DNA from: Singulisphaera sp. GP187
Lineage (GTDB): Bacteria > Planctomycetota > Planctomycetia > Gemmatales > Gemmataceae
DNA length: 45,484 bases
Direction of reading: 5' to 3'
Assembly: GCA_945905925.1 (NCBI GenBank)
Contig: CAMDQN010000048.1
Span: 1 to 45,484 of the forward strand
Positions 15,901 through 25,442 of this stretch are shown here, piece after piece; positions within the stretch are counted from its first letter, which is position 1; each line of letters starts with the position of its first letter. The notes under the pieces were generated by a model. It searched no databases. It was not told the origin of the DNA and saw only the letters and a program-made list of their open reading frames with translations. The position numbers were made by a program, and so were the translations under genes.

Positions 15901-17853
15901 TTACGCCGTCGGCTCTTCGAGGTAAGTATAACCCTCCAGCCCGTTCTCGTAGAAACGGAGGAACTGACGCGCTTCCGCCGCGGTGATGCGTGCGTGCTTC
16001 ACTGCCTTCTCCACGTCCTTCCGCATCCGGTCCGTTAACTTCTCCGCCGAGTACTGCACGTAGTTCAACACCTCCGTCACGGTGTCGCCCTTCACCACCG
16101 AGTCGATGCTCGGCGTCCCGTCGTCTGCCAGCGACACGTGAACCGCGTTCGTATCGCCCAACAGGTTGTGCAGGTCGCCCAAAATCTCCTGGTACGCGCC
16201 CAGCAAAAACGCGCCCAGGTAGTACGCCTCGTTCACGTTGTACGGGTGGAGTTCCAGCGTGTTGCGCACGTCGCGCAGGTCAATGAACTGATCAATCTTG
16301 CCGTCACTGTCGCACGTGATGTCGCCCAACACGCCGCGACGGGTCGGAGCTTCCGTCAAGCGGTGGATCGGCATGATCGGGAACAACTGCTTGATCGCCC
16401 ACGAGTCGGGCATGCTCTGGAACACCGAGAAGTTGCAGAAGTAGGTATCCGAGAGCAGGTTGTCGAGACCGTTCAGTTCCTCCGGCACGTAGTCAAGGTC
16501 GCGGACGATGCGCTGCAACTTGCGGCCGAACGCCCAGAACAGCCGCTCCGCGAGCGCGCGCAACTCGATCGTGAGGTGCCCCAAGTTGAACAGTGAGAGC
16601 GTCTTCTCCATCTGGTCCACGGCGTCGTGGTAGTACTCGATGAAGTTCTTCTTGTTCAGTTCGCGAAAGTTGGAATACAGGTCGCGGATCGGTTCGGGCG
16701 CGTCTTCAGGTAGAGACTCCGGCGCAGTGCATTTGTCGAAGTCGCTCGTACCGAGCACGTCGAACACGAGCACCGAGTGGTACGCAACCACGGCCCGGCC
16801 GCTCTCGGAGATGATCGCAGGGTGCGGCACGCCGGCTTCGTCGCACACCGACTTGATTCGATAGACGACATCGTTCGCGTATTCTTGCAGCGTGTAGTTG
16901 GTACTCGACTCGAACGCGGTCTGTGAGCCGTCGTAGTCGATGCCCAACCCGCCGCCCACGTCGATGTACTTCAAGCCCGCACCGAGCCGGTACAGTTCGA
17001 CATACACGCGAGCAGCTTCCGAGAGCGAGTCCTTCACCTTGCGAATATCCGACACCTGCGAACCCATATGGAAGTGGGTCATCTGCAGGCAGTCACCCAG
17101 ATCCTTGCTCTTCAGGAACTCGTAGGCTTCCAGAACTTCAGTGAGCGTGAGGCCGAACTTGGAGCGGTAACCGGCACTGCCGCGCCACCGGCCGCTGCCG
17201 CGGCTCGCGAGTTTCACGCGCACGCCGATCGGCTGCCGCACTCCCAGCTCTTCCATGTACTTCACGAGCAGTTCCAACTCGGTGAACTTCTCCACCACCG
17301 GGATAATGTTCTTCCCGATCTTCTTCGACATCACCACCATTCGGATGAACTCGTCGTCCTTGAACCCGTTGCAGATGATGGGCGTGTCCACGCCGTTGGT
17401 GAGCGCCAGCACCGCAAGCAACTCCGGCTTGCTACCCGCCTCCAGCCCGAAGTTGTGTCCCTTGCCGAAGTTCAACACCTCTTCGACGACGTGCCGCTGC
17501 TGGTTCACCTTGATTGGGTACACGCAATGGTAGTCGCCGGTGTACCCGTACTCGGTGCGGGACTTCTCGAACGCGGACGCAATTTCGCCGATGCGGTGTT
17601 GCAGGATGTCCGTGAAGCGGAGCAGAAGGGGCGGCTGGATGCCACGGGTGCGGATCTGATCGACAAGGTCTTTGAGGTCGATGCTGCGTTCGGAATTCTT
17701 GTCCGGGTGGACGGTGACGTGTCCCTGTTTGTTGATGCCGAAGTACCCTTTGCCCCAGTTCTTGACGCCGTAGGTCTCGAAAGCGTCGTGGAGCTTCCAG
17801 GCGGGGTTAATGTCGGACGCGTCGGGGCCGCGGCGGTCGGGGGGCTTGGCCAT
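15901..17853 (-). CDS. speA: Biosynthetic arginine decarboxylase
   Basis: 650 residues from the ATG at 17853; a TTG one codon earlier is the only upstream alternative. It has the full SpeA pattern: WGKGYFGINKQGHV near the N-terminus, the PLP-binding DYHCVYPIKVNQQRHVVEEV with Lys115, LEAGSKPELL, GSGRWRGSAGYRSKFGLT, HFHMGSQVSDIR, YIDVGGGLGIDYDG and GRAVVAYHSVLVFDV. The C-terminal helical domain follows. The enzyme converts arginine to agmatine, the first step of polyamine synthesis. Length matches the family (about 630-660). No agmatinase or agmatine deiminase gene is adjacent. Confidence 0.95.
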   Translation of the reverse strand: MAKPPDRRGPDASDINPAWKLHDAFETYGVKNWGKGYFGINKQGHVTVHPDKNSERSIDLKDLVDQIRTRGIQPPLLLRFTDILQHRIGEIASAFEKSRTEYGYTGDYHCVYPIKVNQQRHVVEEVLNFGKGHNFGLEAGSKPELLAVLALTNGVDTPIICNGFKDDEFIRMVVMSKKIGKNIIPVVEKFTELELLVKYMEELGVRQPIGVRVKLASRGSGRWRGSAGYRSKFGLTLTEVLEAYEFLKSKDLGDCLQMTHFHMGSQVSDIRKVKDSLSEAARVYVELYRLGAGLKYIDVGGGLGIDYDGSQTAFESSTNYTLQEYANDVVYRIKSVCDEAGVPHPAIISESGRAVVAYHSVLVFDVLGTSDFDKCTAPESLPEDAPEPIRDLYSNFRELNKKNFIEYYHDAVDQMEKTLSLFNLGHLTIELRALAERLFWAFGRKLQRIVRDLDYVPEELNGLDNLLSDTYFCNFSVFQSMPDSWAIKQLFPIMPIHRLTEAPTRRGVLGDITCDSDGKIDQFIDLRDVRNTLELHPYNVNEAYYLGAFLLGAYQEILGDLHNLLGDTNAVHVSLADDGTPSIDSVVKGDTVTEVLNYVQYSAEKLTDRMRKDVEKAVKHARITAAEARQFLRFYENGLEGYTYLEEPTA

Positions 17854-17972
17854 CAAAGGAGCCTTTCCCGCATCGGCGGGGAGTGAGGGAACGGGTCGCG
17901 CTCAGTGCGCGATTGTTCCATCTTACGTCGCGTGCGACGCGGTGCAACGGCAGGATGGGGGGAGGTGTTTCA

Positions 17973-18046
17973 ACACTCCGTGCCATGGTTACGAGACCAG
18001 AACTGCGAGGCGTTCTTGAGTTGCGAAGCAACGGCACACGGAGTGT
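17973..18046. repeat. Imperfect inverted repeat ACACTCCGTG / CACGGAGTGT
   Basis: ACACTCCGTGCC (17973-17984) pairs with GGCACACGGAGTGT (18033-18046) with a 2-nt bulge. It lies in the 200-bp gap between the start of speA and the stop of the kinase/HD-GYP gene and could terminate the latter, which reads leftward from further right, or be a dispersed repeat. Confidence 0.45.
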
Positions 18047-18058
18047 GCCTGCTACTAT

Positions 18059-20380
18059 TCACTCGCCGACTTCGCGGAAGACGCGGTCAAACTGCGGAGC
18101 CACGCGAACGAACACGTCCAACAGCGACGGGTCGAAGTGGCCCGGCGAGCCGTCGGTCATGGTGAGCACGGTGGTGTGGTGCGACAGCCCCGGTTTGTAC
18201 ACACGCCGGCTCCGCAACGCGTCGTACACGTCAGCGATCGCAACCAGGCGCGCAACCAGCGGAATACTCTCACCAACGAGCCGATCCGGGTAACCGGTGC
18301 CGTCCCAGCGCTCGTGGTGACTCCTCGCGATGTCGATGGCAACGTGCAAAAACCCGGTCGCGAACGGGTGCTGGCGCGCTACCTCGCGCAACGTGTCCGC
18401 GCCGATAGTGGCGTGCGCCTGCATCAGGAGTCGCTCGCCCGCGTCGAGCGGGCCGGGCTTGTTCAGGATGTGGTCGGGCAGCGCCGCCTTGCCGATGTCG
18501 TGCAACGGAACCCCGTCTTCCAGCACGCGGATGAAGTTCCCGTCAATCGTGGTGGAGTAGGCGGGCAGGGCCGCGGCATCCTCCGCGAGAACACGGCAGT
18601 ACCGCTGCAACCGGAGCAGGTGTTTCCCGGTCTCTGCGGACCGGTGTTCCACCAGTTTCGCGAGCGCCAGCACCAAGCCGTTGCGGGCGCGGATCAGTTC
18701 GCCGTCGCGGGCCTCGATCACCTGTTCCAGTTCCGCGTTCACCGTGAGCAGTTCGCGGTTCAGCACGTCGTAGCGGTCCTGCGCGTCCTTCAACCTCAGT
18801 GCGGCCTTCACACGCGCTCGAAGTTGTACCACACTGAACGGTTTGGTGAGGAAATCGTCGGCCCCCGCGAGCATGATGCGGGACAGTTCGTCCCCACTCG
18901 CGGCCCCGGAAAACATCACGATCTTGAGGTTCCGCGTCGGCGGGCGCTGGCGCAGGCGCTTCAACACTTCTTCACCGCTGAACCCGGGCAAGTCCACGTC
19001 GAGCAATACGAGGTCGTAAGCGTGCTCGCTCGCACGCGCGACGGCGTCCGGCCCGTTACTGACTGCGTCGCACTCCAGCCCTTCGGCCCCGAGCGCGACG
19101 CAGCACAACCGGCGGATGTCCTGCTGATCGTCCACAATGAGAACGCGACCAAGCGCCGTGTGGGTGGTCGGGTGCAAAGCAACTTCCGCTGGCGCCGCGC
19201 GGGGTACGTTCGCGAGCGCTGCCGGTGCGAAGGACGGCACAACGACCGCAGGCAGCCCAACGTTGTGGGGAAGGAACGGGAACAAAGCCCGCATCGCGGC
19301 TTCTGCCGTGGCATACCGCTGTTCAGGGTCGGTGGCCATCATCTTACTAAAAACCGCGTCCAACCCAGCGGGCACGTCCGGGCGCCGCGCGCGGGCTGAC
19401 GGCGGTGGACCGAACGTCGCCATCACATCGCTGAACGGCGCTTGACCAGTGAGCGCGTAGAACAGCGTGCAACCCAGCCCGAACACGTCGGCCCGTGCAT
19501 CCACGGCATGGGCATTGCGTGACTGCTCCGGGGCCGTGTACCCCACGGTGCCGAGTTGCGCGCCGCTGCGCGTGATCTGCTGTTCGCCCGGCAGCCGCGC
19601 CAAACCGAAGTCAAGCAACTTCGCCGTCCCGTCGGGACTCACCAGGATGTTACTCGGTTTGATGTCGCGGTGAATCAGCCCGAGCCGGTGCGCCTCGATG
19701 AGCGCATCAGCAATCTGGTACCCGATCTGGCACACGAACTCGACCGGCAGTTGCCCGAGCGTCGCGACGCGTTCCAGGTCCACGCCCTGGAGGTACTCCA
19801 TCACGAAGTACGGCTGGGCGGGAACGTCCGGGCCGTGCGCCGGTTCCTCGCCCGCGTCGATGGCCACGACGATGTTCGGGTGCTTCAACCGCCCGACGGC
19901 CCGTGCTTCGACGAAGAACCGCGCGAGCAGGCTGGCGTTCACCTCTGGCGACGGCTTGAGCACCTTCACCGCGACGATGGTGCGCAACTGCCGGTGTTCG
20001 GCGCGGTACACGACGCCCATGCCACCGGCGCCGATGCGGTCGAGCAACCGGTAGTTGCCGAGCACCAACCCGTGGAGCTGCCCGGCACGCACGCGCGCGG
20101 CCTGGAACTCGGTCAACAAGTTGGTGCGAACGAGGGTATCGAGAAGGCGGTCGTCGGTCGAAGAGCGATCCACCGAGTCGCGGTCGTGCGGTTCGAGGAC
20201 CTCGTACTCTTCGCTCGAAACGACCCCACTCAGGAGGAGTCGCCACAAGAGTGGCGAAGTCGCCACTTCCGACCGGGACGGGTACGGAGTGACGGCCGAA
20301 AGGGGCGGATACGTGGAAGTACCCACGACTGACGAACTCCAGGTTAGCCGGTAGGCGATCCTTCGGGCGAAGTGATCCAT
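18059..20380 (-). CDS. Ser/Thr kinase - response regulator receiver - HD-GYP fusion
   Basis: 773 residues from the ATG at 20380 (a TTG at 20428 would add 16). After a variable leader comes the planctomycete kinase preamble ([26 protein letters not shown]) and a complete kinase domain (about 109-367): [16 protein letters not shown] Lys139, HRDIKPSN Asp239, DFG 257-259. A receiver domain (about 412-530) has acidic pair Asp417/418, phospho-acceptor Asp461 in LLDVDLPG and Lys513. A short coiled coil leads to an HD-GYP domain (about 570-765): LHDIGK with His627-Asp628 and [16 protein letters not shown] domains degrade cyclic di-GMP. One chain therefore joins Ser/Thr phosphorylation, aspartyl phosphorylation and probable second-messenger turnover. 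All key residues are present. It is monocistronic. Confidence 0.92.
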   Translation of the reverse strand: MDHFARRIAYRLTWSSSVVGTSTYPPLSAVTPYPSRSEVATSPLLWRLLLSGVVSSEEYEVLEPHDRDSVDRSSTDDRLLDTLVRTNLLTEFQAARVRAGQLHGLVLGNYRLLDRIGAGGMGVVYRAEHRQLRTIVAVKVLKPSPEVNASLLARFFVEARAVGRLKHPNIVVAIDAGEEPAHGPDVPAQPYFVMEYLQGVDLERVATLGQLPVEFVCQIGYQIADALIEAHRLGLIHRDIKPSNILVSPDGTAKLLDFGLARLPGEQQITRSGAQLGTVGYTAPEQSRNAHAVDARADVFGLGCTLFYALTGQAPFSDVMATFGPPPSARARRPDVPAGLDAVFSKMMATDPEQRYATAEAAMRALFPFLPHNVGLPAVVVPSFAPAALANVPRAAPAEVALHPTTHTALGRVLIVDDQQDIRRLCCVALGAEGLECDAVSNGPDAVARASEHAYDLVLLDVDLPGFSGEEVLKRLRQRPPTRNLKIVMFSGAASGDELSRIMLAGADDFLTKPFSVVQLRARVKAALRLKDAQDRYDVLNRELLTVNAELEQVIEARDGELIRARNGLVLALAKLVEHRSAETGKHLLRLQRYCRVLAEDAAALPAYSTTIDGNFIRVLEDGVPLHDIGKAALPDHILNKPGPLDAGERLLMQAHATIGADTLREVARQHPFATGFLHVAIDIARSHHERWDGTGYPDRLVGESIPLVARLVAIADVYDALRSRRVYKPGLSHHTTVLTMTDGSPGHFDPSLLDVFVRVAPQFDRVFREVGE

Positions 20381-20699
20381 TCTCACGCCTCGCGACCCGA
20401 ACCACCGGCGAAGTGTGCGTGGTCCCAAGTCCGTGCGTCTCGGGTTCAGCTATCCCACATTTTAATCCGACTTTTCCCGAACAATAGACAGACTCGGCAA
20501 AAAAGCCGACAATCCTCTCTCCTACGGACGACAGGTTTCACCAGAAGACACGGAATTCGCGTCTTGCCTCAGAAGAGGACAGAGAACAAAAGACAGAGGA
20601 CAGGAGCGAACAGAAGAGAGTGATACCATTCAACGCGATTCGGTATGACACGCGCCGTTTAACGTTCGACCCAAAGGGGCGAAGTCCTCTGCCCACATC
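20381..20699. other. Intergenic region, 319 bp
   Basis: Between the kinase/HD-GYP start and the DUF4058 stop, both leftward. It contains A/G-rich runs around 20570-20620 (GACAGAGAACAAAAGACAGA) and a GCCGTTTAACGTTCGACCC string at about 20657-20675 that resembles the outer end of the palindromes at 37815 and the GAACGCTAAACG string near 13994. The lower GC content suggests the promoter region of the kinase gene; no -35/-10 pair was assigned. Confidence 0.4.
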
Positions 20700-21389
20700 T
20701 TATCGCAATTTCATCTGCTTCAACAGTTCTTCGGTCCACGTGCGGGAAGCGTTGGTGAAGGGCACATCGGGCGGTGGCGCACCTTTGTAGTCGATCTGGT
20801 TCGCGAAGTTACCGAGATCGTAGGCGCGCACAAACGCGGCTTGAAGGTCGAGGAGCGCGTCGCGGTCGTCGGCCGCGAGCGGGACTTTGAACTTCGGCAA
20901 CTTCTTCTGGAGCGTGGACGTGTAAATCTCGTAGCGGTCGGGTGTGTTGGATCGCGTCACAGTGACTGCGTAGTCGTACTCTGGCAACCCGTCACGCGAA
21001 TACGTGAGCAGCGGCTTCCCCTGCATGATGAGATCGATCTCGACGATCCCGGCCTTCTGCTGAACGGCTTGTTGGCGCGCATCGAGATACGCTTGCCGAC
21101 CGGCGGGCGTGGTCTTGTTCGCGGGGCTGACCACTTCGAGCAGCGTGACCAGATCGCCATCGGTGCGGTTCCGAATCTCGATGTACTCCTCCGCATACTG
21201 TTCGCGGATGATCGACGTGAACAGCGGCGTTTCGGAAACGTAGGTGCGCGTGCCGACACGCGCGCGGTAGCGGTCCACGAGTCCCGGAAAGAGGATCTGG
21301 TAGAGGCACGCGAGCAACTGGTGCTGGAACGCGGGCCAGAGCTTCGGCGTTTCGAGGTACGGATCCATACCGGGAAACGGGCTGGGCAT
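20700..21389 (-). CDS. DUF4058 family protein
   Basis: 229 residues. The N-terminus MPSPFPGMDPYLETPKLWPAFQ is the diagnostic start of DUF4058, followed by IEIRNRTDGDLVTLLEVVSPANKTTPAGRQAYL and GIVEIDLIMQGKPLL. The arrangement E...E.(V/I)SP..K resembles a PD-(D/E)XK-like core, but no activity has been assigned to my knowledge. The family is common in planctomycetes and cyanobacteria. Its start faces the restriction-modification operon, with 237 bp in between. Confidence 0.88.
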   Translation of the reverse strand: MPSPFPGMDPYLETPKLWPAFQHQLLACLYQILFPGLVDRYRARVGTRTYVSETPLFTSIIREQYAEEYIEIRNRTDGDLVTLLEVVSPANKTTPAGRQAYLDARQQAVQQKAGIVEIDLIMQGKPLLTYSRDGLPEYDYAVTVTRSNTPDRYEIYTSTLQKKLPKFKVPLAADDRDALLDLQAAFVRAYDLGNFANQIDYKGAPPPDVPFTNASRTWTEELLKQMKLR

Positions 21390-21592
21390 CGAGGGTTTCT
21401 CCGTGGTGGCACCGGTTCCGTGTCAGGACGAGTTCGTGTCTCGACCGGCTCTACTGTACCCGCGAGGTGTGGCGGTAAGCATTGTAACGGATGGGCCGCC
21501 GCCGCGCGAAGAGTCGAAGTGGTGAGAAAGCGCGTTGCATCGGGAAACGAGATACCGGCGCGAAAGCGGGTTGTGTTAAGCTGTCGCCATGA

Positions 21593-21611
21593 GAGCTCAA
21601 CCGCAGAGCTC
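21593..21611. promoter_or_regulatory. Two GAGCTC palindromes before the methylase RBS (possible autoregulatory sites)
   Basis: GAGCTC occurs at 21593-21598 and 21606-21611, 13 bp apart centre to centre, in a direct repeat AGAGCTC. They immediately precede the GAAGGAG Shine-Dalgarno (21614-21620) of the methylase. They could be recognition sites of the linked methylase/nuclease or an operator. The specificity of the system is not known, so this is inference. Confidence 0.3.
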
Positions 21612-21626
21612 CCGAAGGAGTACCGA

Positions 21627-22541
21627 ATGGCCCGCCGACGGAACGCACCACCGCCAGTCGCGACAGCCCGAAGCGGGCGGAAGCTCATCGCCTTCGGGTG
21701 GTACGGCGGGAAGTATTCACACCTCGATTGGCTGTTGCCGCTCCTTCCGACGTGTCACCACTACTGCGAACCGTTCGCCGGGTCTGGCGCTGTCCTCATC
21801 AACCGACCGCCTTCGCCGGTCGAAACGTACAACGACCTCGATGGCGAAGTCGCCAACTTCTTTCGCGTTCTCCGCGACGAAAAAGAAGCTCTTGTCGAGA
21901 AGATCGGGCTGACGCCGTTTTCGCGCGAAGAATTCGGCCTCGCGTGTGAGGTGGACTCGTCGCTTTCGGCAGTCGAGCGCGCCCGCCGCTTTTACGTTCG
22001 AGCGCGCCAGGTTCGCACCGGTCTCGCACAGACTGCGAGCCTCGGTCGTTGGGCGAACTGCAAGGATACCAGCCGAGCCGGGATGAGCGGAGTTGTGAGC
22101 CGGTGGCTCGGCGGCGTCGAACAGTTACCGGAGATCGCGGACAGACTGCTCCGCGTGCAAATCGAAAACCGTCCCGCGCTCGACGTGATCCGGCTTTACG
22201 ACGCACCGACAACTCTGTTCTACTGCGATCCGCCATACATTCACGAAACCCGCGGCGACGACAAAGCCTACGGCCACGAAATGACTGACCACGCGCACCG
22301 AGAACTCGCAAAGGGTCTCAACGCGGTTAAAGGACTGGTTGCTCTCTCGAACTACGACTGCCCGCTCATGGCCGAGTTGTACCCGAAGCCGCGTTGGAAG
22401 AAACACGTTTCGGAAGCCCGCACCATCCACTCAACAAAAGACACGCGGGTCGAAGTTCTGTGGACGAATTACGACCCGAAGTCGGTCGCTATCCACCGGC
22501 ACAAGCAAGAACCTCAAGGGCTGTTCGATGACGCCGACTGA
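21627..22541 (+). CDS. D12-class DNA adenine-N6 methyltransferase
   Basis: 304 residues from the ATG at 21627, with GAAGGAG six bases upstream; the longer open frame overlaps the divergent DUF4058 gene. FGWYGGKYSHLDWLLPLLP and CEPFAGSGAVLINRP form the SAM-binding motifs (D12 family WxGGK and PFxGSG), and YNDLDGEVANFFRVLR follows. Catalytic motif IV is DPPY at residues 201-204. ALSNYDCPLMAELYP and VLWTNY lie near the end. Such enzymes methylate adenine N6 in a short site. The stop overlaps the next gene by 14 bases, so the two are translationally coupled. The neighbour is a probable nuclease, so this is probably a restriction-modification methylase rather than a housekeeping Dam. Confidence 0.92.
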   Translation: MARRRNAPPPVATARSGRKLIAFGWYGGKYSHLDWLLPLLPTCHHYCEPFAGSGAVLINRPPSPVETYNDLDGEVANFFRVLRDEKEALVEKIGLTPFSREEFGLACEVDSSLSAVERARRFYVRARQVRTGLAQTASLGRWANCKDTSRAGMSGVVSRWLGGVEQLPEIADRLLRVQIENRPALDVIRLYDAPTTLFYCDPPYIHETRGDDKAYGHEMTDHAHRELAKGLNAVKGLVALSNYDCPLMAELYPKPRWKKHVSEARTIHSTKDTRVEVLWTNYDPKSVAIHRHKQEPQGLFDDAD

Positions 22542-23658
22542 ATTGCTTGAGGAGGTACTCGCCACGGCTCAAGCCGATCCCGATGCTTGGGCCGTTATCG
22601 AGCAAGAAAACCAAGACCGGATCGATCGTGTCGCACGCGACACGCGCAACCGGGCCTGTGTCCGCTTGGTTCTGGCGTGCATGTTGGCGAAGATGCATCA
22701 ACCGATGGTCGATCCGCGCCGACCCTACACGGAAATATCGGAACCCGGAACATTCTCCGGACGCTCCTATGATGAAGGCTATTTGTCAGCCCTCATTCAA
22801 GCTCACCGACTACCGGTCAACTCCACGACTGCGTTCCTGACACCGGCGCTTCGCAACATCGACTACACGCTGACGCCCGACAAAGCAGTGATCGGACGTC
22901 CGCGCGAGTTGTACGCCGACGCGCTCCACCTCCTCGAAGAAGTAGCGGATGACCGTGAAACGGCGGAAGCGGTGCTGCTCGATACCTTTCGCGTGCTGCT
23001 GCGTCTGCGTGCCGAAAGAGATGCACAACTCGCCGCGCTACAAGCTTCGTTGCGCCCAACGGGCGCGACGATTCCGCTTTCCTCCGAAGGCATCGTTAAC
23101 CTTCTCCAGCAGCACCTCGCTTGCCCGCACTCCAGTCGGTTGCCCGTGCTGATTGTGAGCGCTGCGTACCAAGCCGTCTGCGCGTTGCTCGGTGAGCAGG
23201 CAAAACCGCTCTCATCTCACAACGCCGCCGACGAACAAACGGGCGCTGGCGGGGACGTTGAAATCTGCCTGACTTCCGACGAAAAGGTTCTCACGGTCTA
23301 CGAGATGAAGCGAAAGGCTGTGACAATCTGGGACATCAACCACGCAATCGAGAAACTGCCACGTCTACCCGCGCTCCACAACTACATCTTTGTGACAACG
23401 GACGCCATCGACCCCACGGTGCGCGAGTATGCTTCGAGTGTCTATCAAACAACCAACGGCATTGAGTTCGCGATCCTCGATTGCTTGGGCTTCGTGCGGC
23501 ACTTCCTCCACTTGTTCCACCGGCACCGCGTCGCGTTTCTCGACGCGTATCAAGCCCTTGTGTTGAGCGCGGCAGACAGCGCGGTAAGCTTCGCTCTCAA
23601 ACAAGCGTTTCTGGCTTTGCGCCAAGCGTCGATGGTCGAGCCAGAAACGGAAGCGTAG
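22528..23658 (+). CDS. Probable type II restriction endonuclease (PD-(D/E)XK type, possibly SacI-like)
   Basis: 376 residues from the ATG at 22528, inside the methylase stop region. The N-terminal half is helical and contains MVDPRRPYTEISEPGTFSGRSYDEGYLSALI. The C-terminal half has a nuclease-like core: Asp243 in GGDVEICL, then Glu259-Met-Lys261 in TVYEMKRKAVTIWDINHAIEKL, which fits D-(x)n-E-x-K, followed by strand NYIFVTTDAI. The pairing with a methylase and the general layout recall the SacI family, from memory and not verified. Codon use looks less GC-biased than in the neighbours (many codons ending in T or A), consistent with recent transfer. The gene ends 7 bp before the stop of cysK on the other strand. 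Confidence 0.7.
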   Translation: MTPTELLEEVLATAQADPDAWAVIEQENQDRIDRVARDTRNRACVRLVLACMLAKMHQPMVDPRRPYTEISEPGTFSGRSYDEGYLSALIQAHRLPVNSTTAFLTPALRNIDYTLTPDKAVIGRPRELYADALHLLEEVADDRETAEAVLLDTFRVLLRLRAERDAQLAALQASLRPTGATIPLSSEGIVNLLQQHLACPHSSRLPVLIVSAAYQAVCALLGEQAKPLSSHNAADEQTGAGGDVEICLTSDEKVLTVYEMKRKAVTIWDINHAIEKLPRLPALHNYIFVTTDAIDPTVREYASSVYQTTNGIEFAILDCLGFVRHFLHLFHRHRVAFLDAYQALVLSAADSAVSFALKQAFLALRQASMVEPETEA

Positions 23659-23665
23659 TTTTCCC

Positions 23666-24658
23666 CTACTCCTGCGGGTAGAGCGCGGTGCTGAGATAGC
23701 GTTCGCCGAGGTCGGGCAGGATCACCACGATCACCTTGCCAGCGTTCTCGGGACGGTGCGCGACCTTCACCGCGGCGGTCGCGGCGGCGCCGCACGAGAT
23801 GCCGCACAACATCCCTTCTTCCTTCGCCAAACGACGACCCATCTCGAACGCTTCGTCGTCGGTCACCTGAACCACTTCGTCGATGATCGCGCAGTTCAGC
23901 ACGTCGGGAATGAACCCGGCCCCGATGCCCTGAATCTTGTGCGGTCCGAGCGGCTTCACCTGATCCTTCGGGATGCCCTGAACGATGTGCTGCGTCAACA
24001 CCGGGCTTTGCGTCGGTTCCACCGCGATGCACTTCACTGACGGCTTACGCGACTTCAACACTTCCCCGCAACCGGTAATCGTGCCGCCGGTGCCCACACC
24101 GCTCACGAGGATGTCAATCGTCCCGCCGGTCGCGCGCCAGATTTCTTCGGCGGTCGTCTTGCGGTGAATGTCCGGGTTCGCGGGGTTCTTGAACTGCTGC
24201 GGGATGAACGCTTTCGGTTCGCCGCCGTACTCCTGGAACAACTCCATCGCACGCGACACCGCGCCCTTCATCCCGAGTTCGCGCGGCGTGAGGATCAGTT
24301 GCGCGCCCAGCGCCTTCAGGAGCCGCTGACGTTCGAGCGACATGCTTTCGGGCATCGTCACCGTGAGCTTGTACCCGCGAGCCGCGCACGTGAACGCCAG
24401 CCCGATCCCGGTGTTGCCGCTGGTCGGCTCGATGATGAGCGTTTCCGGCTTGATCTTCCCGGCTTTCTCCGCCGCGTCGATCATCGCGACCCCGATGCGG
24501 TCCTTCACCGACCACAGCGGGTTGAAGTTCTCCAGTTTCCCGATGACGGTGGCCTTCGCGTCGCCCACGACCTTGCGAAGCCGAATGCACGGGGTGTTGC
24601 CGAACGTCTGCGTGATGTCGTCGTAGACATGCCCGCGGAAGGTGGTATCGGTGGCCAT
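23666..24658 (-). CDS. cysK: Cysteine synthase (O-acetylserine sulfhydrylase)
   Basis: 330 residues from the ATG at 24658, with GGAGGA eight bases upstream; the open frame continues upstream without conservation. PLP-binding lysine 52 lies in [13 protein letters not shown], the substrate loop is [20 protein letters not shown], and the phosphate-binding loop is [31 protein letters not shown] lies near the C-terminus. It makes cysteine from O-acetylserine and sulfide in the cytoplasm. Length matches the family (about 310-330). It follows the Uma2 gene on the same strand after an 88-bp gap, with no functional link. Confidence 0.95.
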   Translation of the reverse strand: MATDTTFRGHVYDDITQTFGNTPCIRLRKVVGDAKATVIGKLENFNPLWSVKDRIGVAMIDAAEKAGKIKPETLIIEPTSGNTGIGLAFTCAARGYKLTVTMPESMSLERQRLLKALGAQLILTPRELGMKGAVSRAMELFQEYGGEPKAFIPQQFKNPANPDIHRKTTAEEIWRATGGTIDILVSGVGTGGTITGCGEVLKSRKPSVKCIAVEPTQSPVLTQHIVQGIPKDQVKPLGPHKIQGIGAGFIPDVLNCAIIDEVVQVTDDEAFEMGRRLAKEEGMLCGISCGAAATAAVKVAHRPENAGKVIVVILPDLGERYLSTALYPQE

Positions 24659-24746
24659 GAGAGGGTTCCTCCGCGCGAAGCGTAAGTATTCCGAGTCGGG
24701 TTCCGTGCTATCGGGAAGTCTAAGCGAGCGAAGTGAAGCGGACAAG

Positions 24747-25316
24747 TCACGGCAACAGGTCGGCAACGGGAATGCTCGCAACCGTCGTTCCATCGAATAC
24801 GAGCGGCACCGCGTCGCCAACGGCGTAGTTCTGAACGGTGGCGTAAGCCGGCGAATCGCCCGGCCCGGACGGCTGCGTGTGAACTTCGATGCGTCGGTCT
24901 TCGAGGTTGACGATCCAGTAGCACGCGACGTCCGCGCGAGCGTAGATGCGGGCCTTGTCGCGCTGATCGAATGCGAGTGTCGAGTTTGAAACTTCGATCA
25001 CAAGCGCGGTATCAGCGGGCGTGGGATGGTGCGTCATGTAGGTTCGCCGGTCACCGCCACCGCGCACGACGGCGAAATCCGGTTCGGGTACGCTGTCGAG
25101 CAATTCGAGTGACGACAGACACCGGTAGTCCCATCCCTCGGGCAGCACCGCATTCAGCACGTCAGCGACGATCCCGACCGTTCCATCGTGTGGCGGGTCG
25201 CGCGGCTCGCGGGCGACGAGCCGACCTTCGATCAACTCGATCTTGTCGTCCTTCGTCAAGATTCCGACCGCGATCAGTTTCTGGTACTCGGCAACCGTGA
25301 AATGACGACCGGACAT
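24747..25316 (-). CDS. Uma2-family protein (DUF820, PD-(D/E)XK fold)
   Basis: 189 residues. [34 protein letters not shown] is the typical opening. The catalytic-type residues of the family appear in [18 protein letters not shown] and [15 protein letters not shown], followed by [18 protein letters not shown]. The fold is that of restriction-like nucleases, but Uma2 proteins occur in tens to hundreds of copies in planctomycete and cyanobacterial genomes and their role is unknown. ATG start, no unusual features. Confidence 0.9.
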   Translation of the reverse strand: MSGRHFTVAEYQKLIAVGILTKDDKIELIEGRLVAREPRDPPHDGTVGIVADVLNAVLPEGWDYRCLSSLELLDSVPEPDFAVVRGGGDRRTYMTHHPTPADTALVIEVSNSTLAFDQRDKARIYARADVACYWIVNLEDRRIEVHTQPSGPGDSPAYATVQNYAVGDAVPLVFDGTTVASIPVADLLP

Positions 25317-25389
25317 GCGAAACCCTCCGAAGGTGGCGCTTTGGTTATCCCCTCGGTAAGCGACCTTCGGCTAGAGCGGTTGGTTGCGG

Positions 25390-25437
25390 CCCGCGAAGCC
25401 GCAAGCGGCGACAATTCGCCGCTTGCGGCTTCGCGGG
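25390..25437. terminator. Perfect 22-bp stem with 4-nt loop
   Basis: Arms at 25390-25411 (CCCGCGAAGCCGCAAGCGGC...) and 25416-25437 are exact complements around CAAT, immediately followed by TTT on the + strand. It lies 6 bp downstream of the DUF1501 stop (that gene reads leftward) and upstream of Uma2. A strong terminator for DUF1501 is the simplest reading; such a long, perfect stem also suggests a repeat element. Confidence 0.75.
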
Positions 25438-25442
25438 TTTCG

